DNA of 64,000 nt from JBBAAP01 sp043808305 (GTDB lineage Bacteria; Planctomycetota; MHYJ01; JACQXL01). The notes under the pieces were generated by a model. It saw nothing but the letters and a program-made list of their open reading frames with translations, searched no databases and was not told where the DNA came from. Made by a program: the position numbers and the translations under genes. The DNA is taken from the NCBI GenBank assembly GCA_043808305.1, contig JAZDFB010000003.1, positions 66,196-130,195 on the forward strand, written 5' to 3'. Shown here in pieces: positions 17,401-26,674 of this stretch (position 1 is the first letter of the stretch; each line of letters starts with the position of its first letter).

Positions 17401-20400
17401 GCAATTCCTGATGGTGTATAAGTGCCATTAAGCGGTAATTTCACAAGACCTGTAGAGGCATCCCACCAATCGGTGCTGGCAGAGGCATCACGATAGGTGG
17501 TACTAGCGAAGGTCTCGGTAAGAACTACAGCCATATCCATTGTTGCGGAAAACAAAACATCAGAATACGCGCTGTTATCAATGCCGTTATAAGCCCGGAC
17601 ACGGTAATAATAGGTGGTATTGCGCTTGAGCCCGCTGTTAGTATACGAGGTCGTGTTAGGAGAAACCACCGCAATCTCGGCCCAACTACTGCCATCTAAT
17701 GAGCGTTCTATCTTAAAGCCGGTCTCGTTTATCGCGTTGTCTGCCCAGGAGAGACTAATAGAATCACCCCCGACAGGAACAAGCGCCAGGTTCGTCGGTG
17801 CATTAGGGACGGTTGTTCGGGTAACTTCCTGATTGGAAGCAGTGCCATTACCGCCGGAGTTATAAGACCTGACCCGGTAGTAATAAGTTGTATAGAACAG
17901 CGCTGAAGTATCAGAGTATGAAGTAATATTGGCGCCAACGGTAGTCAATAACGAGTAATCAACTCCGTTGGTTGAGCGTTCTATCTTGAAGGATTCTTCA
18001 GACAGGGAGTTATCCTGCCAGGACAGGTTAATTTGATTAGATGAAACCACCGTGGCAACCAGATTAGTCGTAACGTCTATCTGGTTTTCCGCGCTAACTG
18101 CCACGGCAGGTTCTGGAGAGGCACAAGACCTGGCAAAATAGGTATCGGTTACCTTGGCCTGTGTCCCGGGCAGGCCGCCGGTCTTGTCATAGCGCCCGCC
18201 GATATTAAATCCAGAAGAACTGACTGGGGTATTGCGCTGGGTCGCGCCGTTATCACCTATTTGTCCTTCACTGCCACGCCCCCAGGCCCAGACCGTGCCG
18301 TCTGATTTCAGGGCTAAAGAATGGCAATAGTTCGCGCCTATCGCTACCATATCTGTCAAGCCAATGGTCTGAACCGGAATCTTGCGCTGGGTAATAGAAT
18401 TATCACCCAATTGACCATAATTGTTGACACCCCAGGCCCAGACCGTGCCGTCTGACCTCAGGGCCAGCGATTGATTATAACTTGCGGCAATCATAACTAT
18501 GTTTGTCAGGCCTGTTGAATTACTGGTCTGGACCGGGGTGGTGCGCTGGGTGATAGAGTTATCGCCCAATTGGCCATTATTATTATATCCCCAGGCCCAA
18601 ACCGTGCCGTCGGATTTCAGGGCCAGGGAGTGATTTTGTCCGGCGGCTATGGCAATTACATTTGTCAGGCCGGTAACTGTGACAGGGGCAAGACGCTGGG
18701 TGGTAGAGTTATCGCCCAATTGCCCGTAATTGTTATACCCCCAGGCACAAACCGTGCCGTCTGACTTCAGGGCTAAGGAATGCTGATATCCCGCGGCTAT
18801 CGCAACCACATTGGTTAAATTACCCCATACGTTTGGCGGCTGGACGCCGCTGGCGTCTGATTTGTTTGAACCATTATTCTTTGAACCGCCGCCGCCGCCG
18901 TTTCGTTGGCTACTTTGATCATAAGAACCACCGCCTCCGCCGGAATAGCCGCCGCCGCCGCCGCCGCCAATGTTCCAGGAATAAGCCGCGCCGCCGCCGC
19001 CAAAGCCGCCATCAGAGCTGCTGGTTCCCCCTACTCCACCATTTAAAAAGCTCGCACCGCCACTACCAACCGCTATAGAACCCGTGCCGGTGGCATCACC
19101 GCCGTCTGTGCCGTTCCCCCCGGCTCCTCCGCTATCAGTACTATTATTGTAACGACAGTCACCGCCTTTTCCGGAGTATCCACCGCCGCCTGCGCCTGAG
19201 CCGCAAGAACCACCACCGCCGCCGCCACCATTAGTACCGCCTTTACCGTCACGAGAGTTTGACGCGCCACCGTCAGTTCCGGTAACGGTTGTATTACCAG
19301 GTTTTCCGCTTTCACTACCTCCAGCACCGCTACCGCCACCGGCAATTAGCAAGATGGTATTATCCGACAGCGTTACAAATGAGCCACCGCCGCCGCCTGC
19401 TCTGCTGCTGGACGTTCCTTGCTGCCCGACCAATATCTTTAATTGTTGCCCGTTAGTTAATGCAAAATCCCCCCGCATCCGTGCGCCTAAACCGCCGATA
19501 TAACCACTGCAGTCACCGCCTTTAGCGCCCCAAGCCTCTATGGTATAGGTGCCGTCCTGTGTTATGTTAAATGTCTGTATCGTTCCAGTTCTGCCGATTG
19601 AAGTAGCAGTAAAGGTATAAACCACAGATTGAGGTGAAAGAATAGTTACCACTCCGTCTCCTAAAAGAGCCTTATTTGTTTGAACCGGGGTATTGCGCTG
19701 AGTGATTGAGTTATCACCTAATTGCCCAGTGGTGTTATAACCCCAGGCCCAGACCGTGCCATCGGATTTAAGAGCTAAACTTTGATAATAACCGCCTGCA
19801 ATAGCCACGACATTTGTCAGGATGCTGGTTTGAACCGGGATATTGCGCTGGGTCGCGCCGTTATCACCTATTTGCCCTTCACTGCCGCGCCCCCAGGCCC
19901 AGACCGTGCCGTCGGACTTCAGGGTTAACGAATGATAATAGCCGCCGTGTGATGTTAGTCCGCCCAGCGGGCCATCCCATTTCCAGTTCCATTGCGCGGC
20001 TGAAAAGACGGCTAAAGTAGAGGCTGATGCAGCAGAAGGATTGCCATAGTACATAATGATGCCCGTATTACCGTTTGGTAAAGAGGGTATCTTGACCAAG
20101 ATTCTTGTTGTTGCGGTATTCATAGTTATCGAATCAATCCAGTAATCAAAAGCCTGGGTTGCTGAGGAATTAGTAAACCTGATATCGTTACCTGACGCCT
20201 GCATTTTTCCGGCAGAAAACAGAGAGGCTGTATCTATTGTTACTAATATCTGATAATTCGTCAGGGTAGAACCGCTGTTGGTAATCGTGATTGGCCTGAA
20301 ATATTGCCAGTTGCCACCGCCATAATCAGAAAGCGTCCTGGCAATACTGCGATATGTTGTCCAGGGGGTGACGATGTTTGTGCCGATGCCCTGAACGCGC

Positions 20401-23400
20401 CAGTAATAGGTGGTGAAATTAACCAGCCCGGTGATATTGTAAGAGGTTATAGTAATGCCGGTTTGGTCTATCATATTGTTGATAAAATTCGGGTCCCTGC
20501 CGAATTGCAGGCGGTAGGACGAGTTATAATCACCCGGCGCCCAGGTCAGGCCTGAACTGGCTGAAGATGTTATGGTCCCATTAGGCGGTGAGACAAGGGC
20601 CGGATTCCCGATATAGGTACAAAACTGCCGGCATAAAGACCAGTCACCGTCGCCGCCGGCATTGCTTGCCTTAACCTGCCAGAAATAATTGGTCGCATAA
20701 GCCAGCGTTGGGGTATGGGACGTAACGGCAATACCGGGCTGGTCAATTATAATATTAGTGAATATCAGGTCAGTAGCAACCCTGATGCGGTATGATGTGG
20801 CGGTACTAGAGGGATTCCATTTCAGTTCCGGGGTAATCGTAAGGCCAGTAGAGCCGTCCGCAGGCGAATCCAGGGTGGGCGGGGCCGGCGGCTCGACAAT
20901 TGTGGTGAACGACCGGGTTGCGGACCACGGGCTGGCGCCTCCGCCGTTTGCCGCATAAACACGCCAGTAATAAGTCTTGGAATTTGACAGTAAAGTTATA
21001 TAGTAAGAGGTATTTAAGATGCCGCTATAGTCTCTTACAATATTAGAGAAAGACGAGTTGGTTGATATCTGAATTCGGTAAGATGACGCGCCGGCTGAGG
21101 TGTTCCAGGTCATAGTTATATTTGTCGGCTGGTCTACGGCGCTGTTCTCGGGCGATACAAGCGTGGGCTGAGGCGGCGGAACAACCACTGTGGTAAACTC
21201 AAAGACCTCTGACCAGGAAGATGTGCCGCCGGCATTGGTGCCTCTGACACGCCAGTAATAAAGCGTACTAATAATCAGGTTGGTTGTCGGACAAGATGTA
21301 ACAACTATTCCGGATTGGTCAATAACAGGCGAGGTAAAGTTTGAAGTTGTTGCTAACTGGAGCTGATAAGTAGCGGCGCGATCCGCCGGGTACCATGATA
21401 AAACGGTGTTAGTAACGACGCCGGTTGCGCCCTGAATCGGGGATTCCAGAATGGCTATCGCCGGCGCGGCGATGATGGTGGTAAAACTATTGGTCGTTGA
21501 CCAGTCGGAGCTGCCGCCGACATTAACGCTTTTTGCATGCCAGTAATAAGTCGTTCCGTTAACCAGTCCGGGCGTCCAATTTGTGCCGGTGATGCCGTTT
21601 TGTTCCGCAACGATACTATTGAAACCGGAATCAGCAGCTATCTGTACCTGATAAGATGAAGCTCGGGCTGCGGCATTCCAGGAAAGATTGGTGCTTATTG
21701 GCTGGTCAATCGCCAGATTCGCCGGGGTGTTAAGAACCGGCTGGGCCGGAGCGGCGATTATGGAGGTAAAATGATAAGCATTGGACCAAACGGACGTGCC
21801 GACATTATTAGTGCATCTTACCCGCCAGTAATAAGTTGTTGCGTTGCTGAGAGATTGAGCGGATAGAGTTCCGGCGATGCCGTTAACGTCGCATATCAAA
21901 GTCGAGAAATCCGAGAGCGTGGAAATCTGGAGTTGGTAAGAAACCGCACCGGTTGCCGCCGCCCAGGTAAATGTTACCGGAACAAAGATATCGCCTGCGA
22001 AATTAGCCGGTGAAACCAGGTTCGGCGGCCCAACAATCGTAGGGAATAACCAGGTTGTTGACCATCCCCCGCTGCCACCCGCATCAACACCCCTAACCCG
22101 CCAATAATATACCGTCCCGTTTGCCAGCCCGTTAAGTTGATAATAAGAGTCAGTGGTTATCAGTTGTTGAGTGTCAGCGGAAAAATCCCCGGCCGTAGAA
22201 ACCTCAAGTTGATAGGATATAGCGCCGGTTAGCGCATTCCAGGATAATGTCGGGTTAGTGGAAACAGCAGCCCCGGGATTATTCGAAGGCGCTGCAAGCA
22301 CCGGCGGATCTAACAATGTAGTAAAAGACCGGGCGGCAGACCAGTCAGATCCGCCGCCGATATTGGATGCTTTAACACGCCAGTAATAGGTTGTTTTATA
22401 AGCTAAAGCGGCGGTTATGGTTGAGGTTGCCGTAAGCCCGTTTTGGTTTATTACAATACTGTTAAACCCGGAATCGGCAGCCACCTGACATTGATAGGCA
22501 GTTGCACCGCTGACGGCTTGCCAGGCTAACGTCGGCGTCAAAGAAACAGCCAACGCCCCGTTAAGAGGGAGGAACAAACTCGGCTGGGCCGGCGGCGGAA
22601 CATTTACAGTAAATTTATAGGATGCTGACCAATTACCCGGTCCCGCAATATTAACTCCTTTTACACGCCAGTAATAAGTAATCGACTGGTTAAGCGATTG
22701 AGCCGCCGAAACTGAGGTTATGCCGGTAAGGTCATAAACCAAACTGGCGAAATTCGAGACGGTAGAGATTTGAACATTATATGAAGCCACATTACCCACG
22801 GCAGCCCATGATAATACCGGGACAAGCTCCGGAACCGTGGAATTATCCAAAGGTGCGGAAAGTATCGGCGTTTCCGGCAAGGCAACAATAGTTGTAAATG
22901 AGCGGGTTGCAGACCAGTTGCCTTGTCCTCCGGCATTGACGGCGCAGACGTGCCAATAATAAGTTGTTGTGGTTGCAAGATTGCTGAGTTGATAATAAGA
23001 GTTGCTGGTGGTTAACTGCTGGTTATTGGAAGTAAAGTCCGAGGTTGTAGAAATTTCCGCCTGATAAGAAACGGCGGTAGGCGCGGCAGTCCAGGATAAC
23101 AGCGGATTAATTGCAATATCAACGTCACCGGCCTGCGGCGAAGCAAGTTCCGGTATTGGCGGCGGCGCAATGTTCGTGGTAAACAACCAGATAGCCGACC
23201 AATTGCCATAACCAGCGGCATTAGCCGCCCGCACCCGCCAGTAATAGGGAGTCGAATAATTAAGCGATTGAGCGAAAACGGTTGATGTTACCACGGAAGT
23301 TCCGGTTAAAGGCGAATTGAACGATATATTAGCGGATATCTGGATCTCATACGATGTTGCATAATTCGATGCGCCCCATGTCAGCCATGGATTAACTCCG

Positions 23401-25730
23401 CCTTGCGCAACGGTGCCGCTGACCGGTCCCGCTAAAACCGGAATTGAAGGCAATGCCGCAACCGTAGTAAAAGCTCCGATTCCCGACCACGCGCTTGCCC
23501 CGCCGGCATTATTTGCCATAACTCGCCAGTAATAAACGGTATTGTAATTCAAGGCTGCTGTTGTATATGAAGTCGCGGTTATATTAGCTTGATTAATTAT
23601 AAAGCTGCCGCCGAAGGTACTGCTCGGCGAAACCTGTAACTTATACGTTTCAGCTCTATTTGCGGCATCCCAAGCCAACGTCGGGGTTAACGAAACACCC
23701 GTAGCGCTCATCACCGGCCAACTCAGGGTGGTTTGGGCCGGAATCTCAATAATAGTGGCGAAATAACCGTTATCCGACCAATTGCCTATGCCGCCCGGGT
23801 TCACGCCTCTGACGCGCCAATAATAAGTTGTCAAATAGCCGCCTGAATACGCTGTTGATGTAGTAGTAATTCCCACGGTATCTTGAATTATTCCGGCAAA
23901 ATCTGCGTCCGTCGCGATTTGTAACTGGTAAGTCGCGGTATAACTTGCCGGGCGCCATATTAAACTGATATTTATCGGGTTATTTGCCGATCCGTTTATC
24001 GGGGAATTCAATATTGGTTTGGCCGGCTGGCTATATAAAGTGGCTACAGTTAATTCATTCGAATAAGCGCTTACCCCGCCTGTATTCCAAGTAAATACCC
24101 GGTATGAATATGTTGTTGCAATTGAAAGATTCTTATCTGCATAAGTATTAGTATTTGTCAGTACCGAACCGATTTGGATATAATCAGCGTCTAAAGGCCC
24201 TTTGCGCTCTATCCTAAAACCATCTTCATTATTGGAGTTATCCTGCCAACTCAAATCAATTTGAGATACAGCTATTGTTGCAGCTATCAGGTTAAGCGGC
24301 GGAGCTATTACCTGCCAATTCCCTTTTGAATTTGATGCGTATTTCAATTGATGGTTATAGATATCCAGATAAGCGATATGCGCTTTATGGGTCTCAATAA
24401 CCAAAGACGTGTATTCGGCCTTGGCATTGTCGACATCGGTGATAGCCCAGGTCGAACCTTCCTTTCTAGCGTATTTAACCATTTGCGATGTCGCATCGTA
24501 ATAGCTTATGTGGGCATTGTTAGCCAGGTCCAAAGCGATTCCGGTAAACTTCCCGATATCCCCGCTTGAATCAACTGTTATACTCTCAAACGCTCCGGAC
24601 ACGTTAGTGGCGTATTTGAGGTCCTTGTTTGTAATGTCATAATAACTGATATAGACCTTAATATTGGAATTAACCGCAATATCCGTGTATAACCCTACAT
24701 CATTTTGGCTGTCTACAGTCGAAATAGCCCACGTTCCAGACTGATTTGTTGCATATTTCAGGTCTCCGTTTGTCTGGTCATAGTAGCAGATGTGGGCTTT
24801 ATTGTTTACATCAAGAGCCAGCGAAGTGAACATTCCGGTATTCCCGGCTGAATCGACCCTGGTAATTACCCAGTTCCCGGATACATTGGTGGCATATTTA
24901 AGATCGCTGGAAGTATTATCATAATAACTGATATGAGCCTTATTGTTGGAATCAACGGCTATTGAAGAATAAAAGCCGGTGGTCCCATCCGTATCAATTG
25001 TGTATTTTACCCAGGCGCCTGAAACATTGGTAGCGTATTTGAGGTCTCCATTATTCCTGTCATAATAGCTGATATGAACCTTGTTATTCCTATCCACAGC
25101 TAAAGAAGCGTATTCGCCAATCCCGTTATCAAGGGTTGCGGTCACCCAGTTCCCGCTGGTATTTGTAACATATTTTAGGCCATAATTTGACATATCGTAA
25201 TAGCATATGTGTATTTTACCATTGGTATCAACTGACAGCGGGGTATTGCCGCCGGCTGAACCGGATGCCAGCGCAACAATTGTCCAAGGCGTGGTTATTG
25301 ACACCTCATTGGAATAAGCGCTTGTAGAATCCACTTTATGTGCCGCCACACGATAATAATATGTGGTTATTTCGGCTACGGCAACGTCTGAAAATACAGT
25401 GCTGTTTGCGGGCAAGGATATAATTTCCTGATAATTACCGGACAGCCCTGTTTTCCTTTCAATAATGAACCCGTCTTCATCCGTGGAATTATCAACCCAG
25501 CTAAGATTTACCTGAGAAGCCGAGATGGCAGTTGCGTTCAGAGTTGAAGGAGCTTCAATATACGTGCTACTGCCTGTTAAAATATCATTAACATTATTCT
25601 GGCAGACCCCGCCATAACCTAAAATTATAACTACTGCCAGAAGCCCCAGTAGCCCCCACCGAACTATCAAGCAATCTTCCTTCTGAGAAATTAAAGAGGG
25701 GAAAGTTATTATCTTAAAGTGTTTTATCAT
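14406..25730 (-). CDS. Giant exported multidomain protein (FN3, propeller, RCC1, glycine-rich)
   Basis: 3774 residues. The N-terminus has a hydrophobic segment ending ILGYGGVC, a lipoprotein-like signal shared with two other proteins here. Order of domains: FN3 (about 60-145); seven 45-residue blades of type 'SLAVDxNNKVHISYYDxxNxDLKYATN' (150-470), probably a seven-bladed propeller; FN3 (475-565); thirteen repeats of about 95 residues ending YYWRVRxxNxGGxxxWS (570-1800); DUF2341-like (1813-1903); RCC1 repeats interrupted by a glycine-rich domain (2036-2293), with two RCC1 units before and four after it; two FN3; an unassigned beta domain (about 2750-2880); two FN3; a second glycine-rich domain (3057-3337); two FN3; and a third glycine-rich domain to the end. 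Only adhesive or scaffold modules are seen. The likely role is surface binding or matrix. Confidence 0.88.
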   Translation of the reverse strand: MIKHFKIITFPSLISQKEDCLIVRWGLLGLLAVVIILGYGGVCQNNVNDILTGSSTYIEAPSTLNATAISASQVNLSWVDNSTDEDGFIIERKTGLSGNYQEIISLPANSTVFSDVAVAEITTYYYRVAAHKVDSTSAYSNEVSITTPWTIVALASGSAGGNTPLSVDTNGKIHICYYDMSNYGLKYVTNTSGNWVTATLDNGIGEYASLAVDRNNKVHISYYDRNNGDLKYATNVSGAWVKYTIDTDGTTGFYSSIAVDSNNKAHISYYDNTSSDLKYATNVSGNWVITRVDSAGNTGMFTSLALDVNNKAHICYYDQTNGDLKYATNQSGTWAISTVDSQNDVGLYTDIAVNSNIKVYISYYDITNKDLKYATNVSGAFESITVDSSGDIGKFTGIALDLANNAHISYYDATSQMVKYARKEGSTWAITDVDNAKAEYTSLVIETHKAHIAYLDIYNHQLKYASNSKGNWQVIAPPLNLIAATIAVSQIDLSWQDNSNNEDGFRIERKGPLDADYIQIGSVLTNTNTYADKNLSIATTYSYRVFTWNTGGVSAYSNELTVATLYSQPAKPILNSPINGSANNPINISLIWRPASYTATYQLQIATDADFAGIIQDTVGITTTSTAYSGGYLTTYYWRVRGVNPGGIGNWSDNGYFATIIEIPAQTTLSWPVMSATGVSLTPTLAWDAANRAETYKLQVSPSSTFGGSFIINQANITATSYTTAALNYNTVYYWRVMANNAGGASAWSGIGAFTTVAALPSIPVLAGPVSGTVAQGGVNPWLTWGASNYATSYEIQISANISFNSPLTGTSVVTSTVFAQSLNYSTPYYWRVRAANAAGYGNWSAIWLFTTNIAPPPIPELASPQAGDVDIAINPLLSWTAAPTAVSYQAEISTTSDFTSNNQQLTTSNSYYQLSNLATTTTYYWHVCAVNAGGQGNWSATRSFTTIVALPETPILSAPLDNSTVPELVPVLSWAAVGNVASYNVQISTVSNFASLVYDLTGITSVSAAQSLNQSITYYWRVKGVNIAGPGNWSASYKFTVNVPPPAQPSLFLPLNGALAVSLTPTLAWQAVSGATAYQCQVAADSGFNSIVINQNGLTATSTITAALAYKTTYYWRVKASNIGGGSDWSAARSFTTLLDPPVLAAPSNNPGAAVSTNPTLSWNALTGAISYQLEVSTAGDFSADTQQLITTDSYYQLNGLANGTVYYWRVRGVDAGGSGGWSTTWLFPTIVGPPNLVSPANFAGDIFVPVTFTWAAATGAVSYQLQISTLSDFSTLICDVNGIAGTLSAQSLSNATTYYWRVRCTNNVGTSVWSNAYHFTSIIAAPAQPVLNTPANLAIDQPISTNLSWNAAARASSYQVQIAADSGFNSIVAEQNGITGTNWTPGLVNGTTYYWHAKSVNVGGSSDWSTTNSFTTIIAAPAIAILESPIQGATGVVTNTVLSWYPADRAATYQLQLATTSNFTSPVIDQSGIVVTSCPTTNLIISTLYYWRVRGTNAGGTSSWSEVFEFTTVVVPPPQPTLVSPENSAVDQPTNITMTWNTSAGASSYRIQISTNSSFSNIVRDYSGILNTSYYITLLSNSKTYYWRVYAANGGGASPWSATRSFTTIVEPPAPPTLDSPADGSTGLTITPELKWNPSSTATSYRIRVATDLIFTNIIIDQPGIAVTSHTPTLAYATNYFWQVKASNAGGDGDWSLCRQFCTYIGNPALVSPPNGTITSSASSGLTWAPGDYNSSYRLQFGRDPNFINNMIDQTGITITSYNITGLVNFTTYYWRVQGIGTNIVTPWTTYRSIARTLSDYGGGNWQYFRPITITNSGSTLTNYQILVTIDTASLFSAGKMQASGNDIRFTNSSATQAFDYWIDSITMNTATTRILVKIPSLPNGNTGIIMYYGNPSAASASTLAVFSAAQWNWKWDGPLGGLTSHGGYYHSLTLKSDGTVWAWGRGSEGQIGDNGATQRNIPVQTSILTNVVAIAGGYYQSLALKSDGTVWAWGYNTTGQLGDNSITQRNTPVQTNKALLGDGVVTILSPQSVVYTFTATSIGRTGTIQTFNITQDGTYTIEAWGAKGGDCSGYIGGLGARMRGDFALTNGQQLKILVGQQGTSSSRAGGGGGSFVTLSDNTILLIAGGGSGAGGSESGKPGNTTVTGTDGGASNSRDGKGGTNGGGGGGGSCGSGAGGGGYSGKGGDCRYNNSTDSGGAGGNGTDGGDATGTGSIAVGSGGASFLNGGVGGTSSSDGGFGGGGAAYSWNIGGGGGGGYSGGGGGSYDQSSQRNGGGGGSKNNGSNKSDASGVQPPNVWGNLTNVVAIAAGYQHSLALKSDGTVCAWGYNNYGQLGDNSTTQRLAPVTVTGLTNVIAIAAGQNHSLALKSDGTVWAWGYNNNGQLGDNSITQRTTPVQTSNSTGLTNIVMIAASYNQSLALRSDGTVWAWGVNNYGQLGDNSITQRKIPVQTIGLTDMVAIGANYCHSLALKSDGTVWAWGRGSEGQIGDNGATQRNTPVSSSGFNIGGRYDKTGGLPGTQAKVTDTYFARSCASPEPAVAVSAENQIDVTTNLVATVVSSNQINLSWQDNSLSEESFKIERSTNGVDYSLLTTVGANITSYSDTSALFYTTYYYRVRSYNSGGNGTASNQEVTRTTVPNAPTNLALVPVGGDSISLSWADNAINETGFKIERSLDGSSWAEIAVVSPNTTSYTNSGLKRNTTYYYRVRAYNGIDNSAYSDVLFSATMDMAVVLTETFASTTYRDASASTDWWDASTGLVKLPLNGTYTPSGIAQSIKINFGSTAATVVRLTPTQSTPANTTIAYQATANGGTNWYPVTPNVVYTFPITGTDLRWKATLATTNPAATPFIDTLIIESDAVTVLNVTSLTTSVVSGTQIDLTWQDNTSGEEIFKIERSINDTSNWVQIATVPANTTAWTDYTVTPDTTYYYRVRSYNAVGNDSWSNEESARTVLPADPTNLITNTVGADNISMQWVDNSVGETGFKVWRSVDGVNYTLVASLACNTTSYTNNGLITGNTYTYKVLAYNGIGDSNYSNVVLDTTYFITATGGTITYSGGYKIHTFTSSGTFNVTGGGNVEVLVVAGGGSGGNHNTTNGNGGGGGGGVMSNAAFSVISGTMTVTVGNGGAAIPNSTIGIGNNGANSVFGSLTAIGGGGGGGSGVSPGGPGQNGGSGGGAAQPNGGGGTGGTSTQTGGYGNAGGNDAVSWTGGGGGGAGSAGVAGSSSAPGGNGGTGFACSISGSLQYYAGGGGGGGNTSDRAGDGFDGGGRGCGTTSYYGNTTYTNEINSTTRGSGTPTAIPNTGGGGGAGSYYGSSENWPSGSGAGGSGIVIVRYLYGENLNVATNLIAQVNSGTEIVLTWQDNSPSENGFKIERSPDGSSWGQIDTVPANTMVYTDTGVSAGAPYYYRVRSYNLLLDHPYSDQAIAQTVVPLAPTSLITTTANSASISLQWTDNSIGETGFKIERKTTDTGFSLLTTVPLNVNSYTNSGLANLTSYIYRVYAYNGMGDSDYTNTITHTTFAAPVNLTFNNTSTGRNGTIQTFTVVDPGVYRIEAWGAQGGSITGYNGGLGARMRGDFTLTAGQTIKILVGQQGIGGPNSQGQQSGGGGGGTFVYNQSTSTLLIAAGGGGGANNYPGYASNGIGGTTATSGTAGQGGQAGGSGGAGGTSSNGGASAGFSGDGTYGALSFLNGGTGGLMNTGWGEYNLHGGFGGGGGVGLPAGGGGGYSGGGGGTYNQNGAGGGGGSYNTGANTSNSSGARSGQGMVTIQSISF

Positions 25731-26049
25731 ATTATGCCTTAAGTATTGCCTACTATTTATCCTTATTTTGTCAAGATAAATTTCTATGTTATTAAAGTAT
25801 TTTGCTCTGTTACACCTTTAGGTATTATAGTTTATTTACATGACAAAACAATACCTATACTAATGTATAGCAAAAAGTATACCTGTTAATTACAGCTTTT
25901 AATGAGGTTCTATACCGCCTGAAGCCACTTTAAGCCTTTTGTTATTACAAATCTGTAACTTGGCCTGCTTCTGGTTACATTTTCGTAACACCACAAACTA
26001 CGGGGGTATGCTATAATACCTATCCATAGGCCCTGAGGGGCCTTGGGAT

Positions 26050-26087
26050 AGGTTGTGAACGCAGTGCGCCATCCCGCCGTAGCGGGA
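26050..26087. repeat. 38-bp dispersed repeat, copy 1
   Basis: The sequence AGGTTGTGAACGCAGTGCGC through GCCGTAGCGGGA is a perfect reverse complement of 54952-54989 in the tetR upstream region. It contains GCGCACTGCGTTC-like bases reminiscent of the conserved hairpin loops elsewhere. Confidence 0.85.
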
Positions 26088-26103
26088 CAAGAACCCTCAC
26101 GGG

Positions 26104-26138
26104 AAAGGTATAACATAATAAATATACCTTAAGGTATA
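26104..26138. promoter_or_regulatory. Palindromic operator-like element, partial copy
   Basis: Contains AAAGGTATAACATAATAAAT followed by the perfect palindrome TATACCTTAAGGTATA (26123-26138). It matches the 3' part of the 45-bp element at 43608-43652. Confidence 0.65.
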
Positions 26139-26486
26139 TTTACCCGAATTATGCAGTCAGAGGGAAGACTTTTATTATGCCAGTTACAGTGTTAGGGTTT
26201 AATAATTCAGTCAAACTGAAGCTGTTTAGTCCCCCGGTGGGGAGACCGCTAAACGGCTCCGGTCTCCACGCCAGTGAACAAACTACCATTAGGCCCTAAA
26301 AAGGTTTAGCTCGCTGTTGCGACGGAGCTGTCCACCAAAGAGGGTTTTTCCCATTCTCCTCAAGATATAAGTGGCGGAATACTCCCGCTTATCATAAATA
26401 ATACAACACAGGTAACAGCCCACTATTTTGTTGACCCTTTTCCACTTAAAGATACAAATTCTCAATAATAAGATGCTTGCTTTGCT

Positions 26487-26531
26487 TATACCTTAAGGTA
26501 TATTTATTATGCTATACCTTTTAGGTATTAT
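26487..26531. promoter_or_regulatory. 45-bp double-palindrome operator-like element
   Basis: TATACCTTAAGGTATA (26487-26502) and ATACCTTTTAGGTAT (26514-26528) are separated by an AT-rich 11 bp. The reverse complement matches 43608-43652 at 44 of 45 positions. It lies about 145 bp upstream of the kinase start. Confidence 0.7.
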
Positions 26532-26674
26532 TTCTTAATACTTTCTCCAACTGGGGCGGATAGATAAAAAATATAGTAATTCTTGTATTTCATTAATAAT
26601 ATGTTAATAATTTATTGCTACTGTTTTATGCATAAACATGGATGGCTCTAAAGGGTATAGGGAGAAGTTTTTAC

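Larger units (their letters stand above)
25731..26674. promoter_or_regulatory. Divergent control region between giant protein and kinase genes
   Basis: About 940 bp without a supported gene. It holds ACCTTTAGGT at 25814-25823, a cluster ATACCTATAC...GTATAGC...GTATACC to 25883, a hairpin CCTATCCATAGG / CCTTGGGATAGG near 26020-26052, the dispersed 38-bp repeat (26050-26087), and two copies of the TATACCTTAAGGTATA element (26104-26138 and 26487-26531). A hairpin GGAGACCG...CGGTCTCC lies near 26240-26267. Promoters for both flanking genes must lie here, but the -35/-10 pairs are ambiguous. Confidence 0.6.

Noticed and set aside
25910..26116. 68-codon open frame between giant gene and kinase
   Set aside because: It is encoded across dispersed repeats and operator palindromes, has no ribosome-binding site and matches nothing recognisable.
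26225..26360. Possible riboswitch upstream of the kinase
   Set aside because: There is a good GGAGACCG / CGGTCTCC hairpin, but I could not match the conserved core of any riboswitch class I know.
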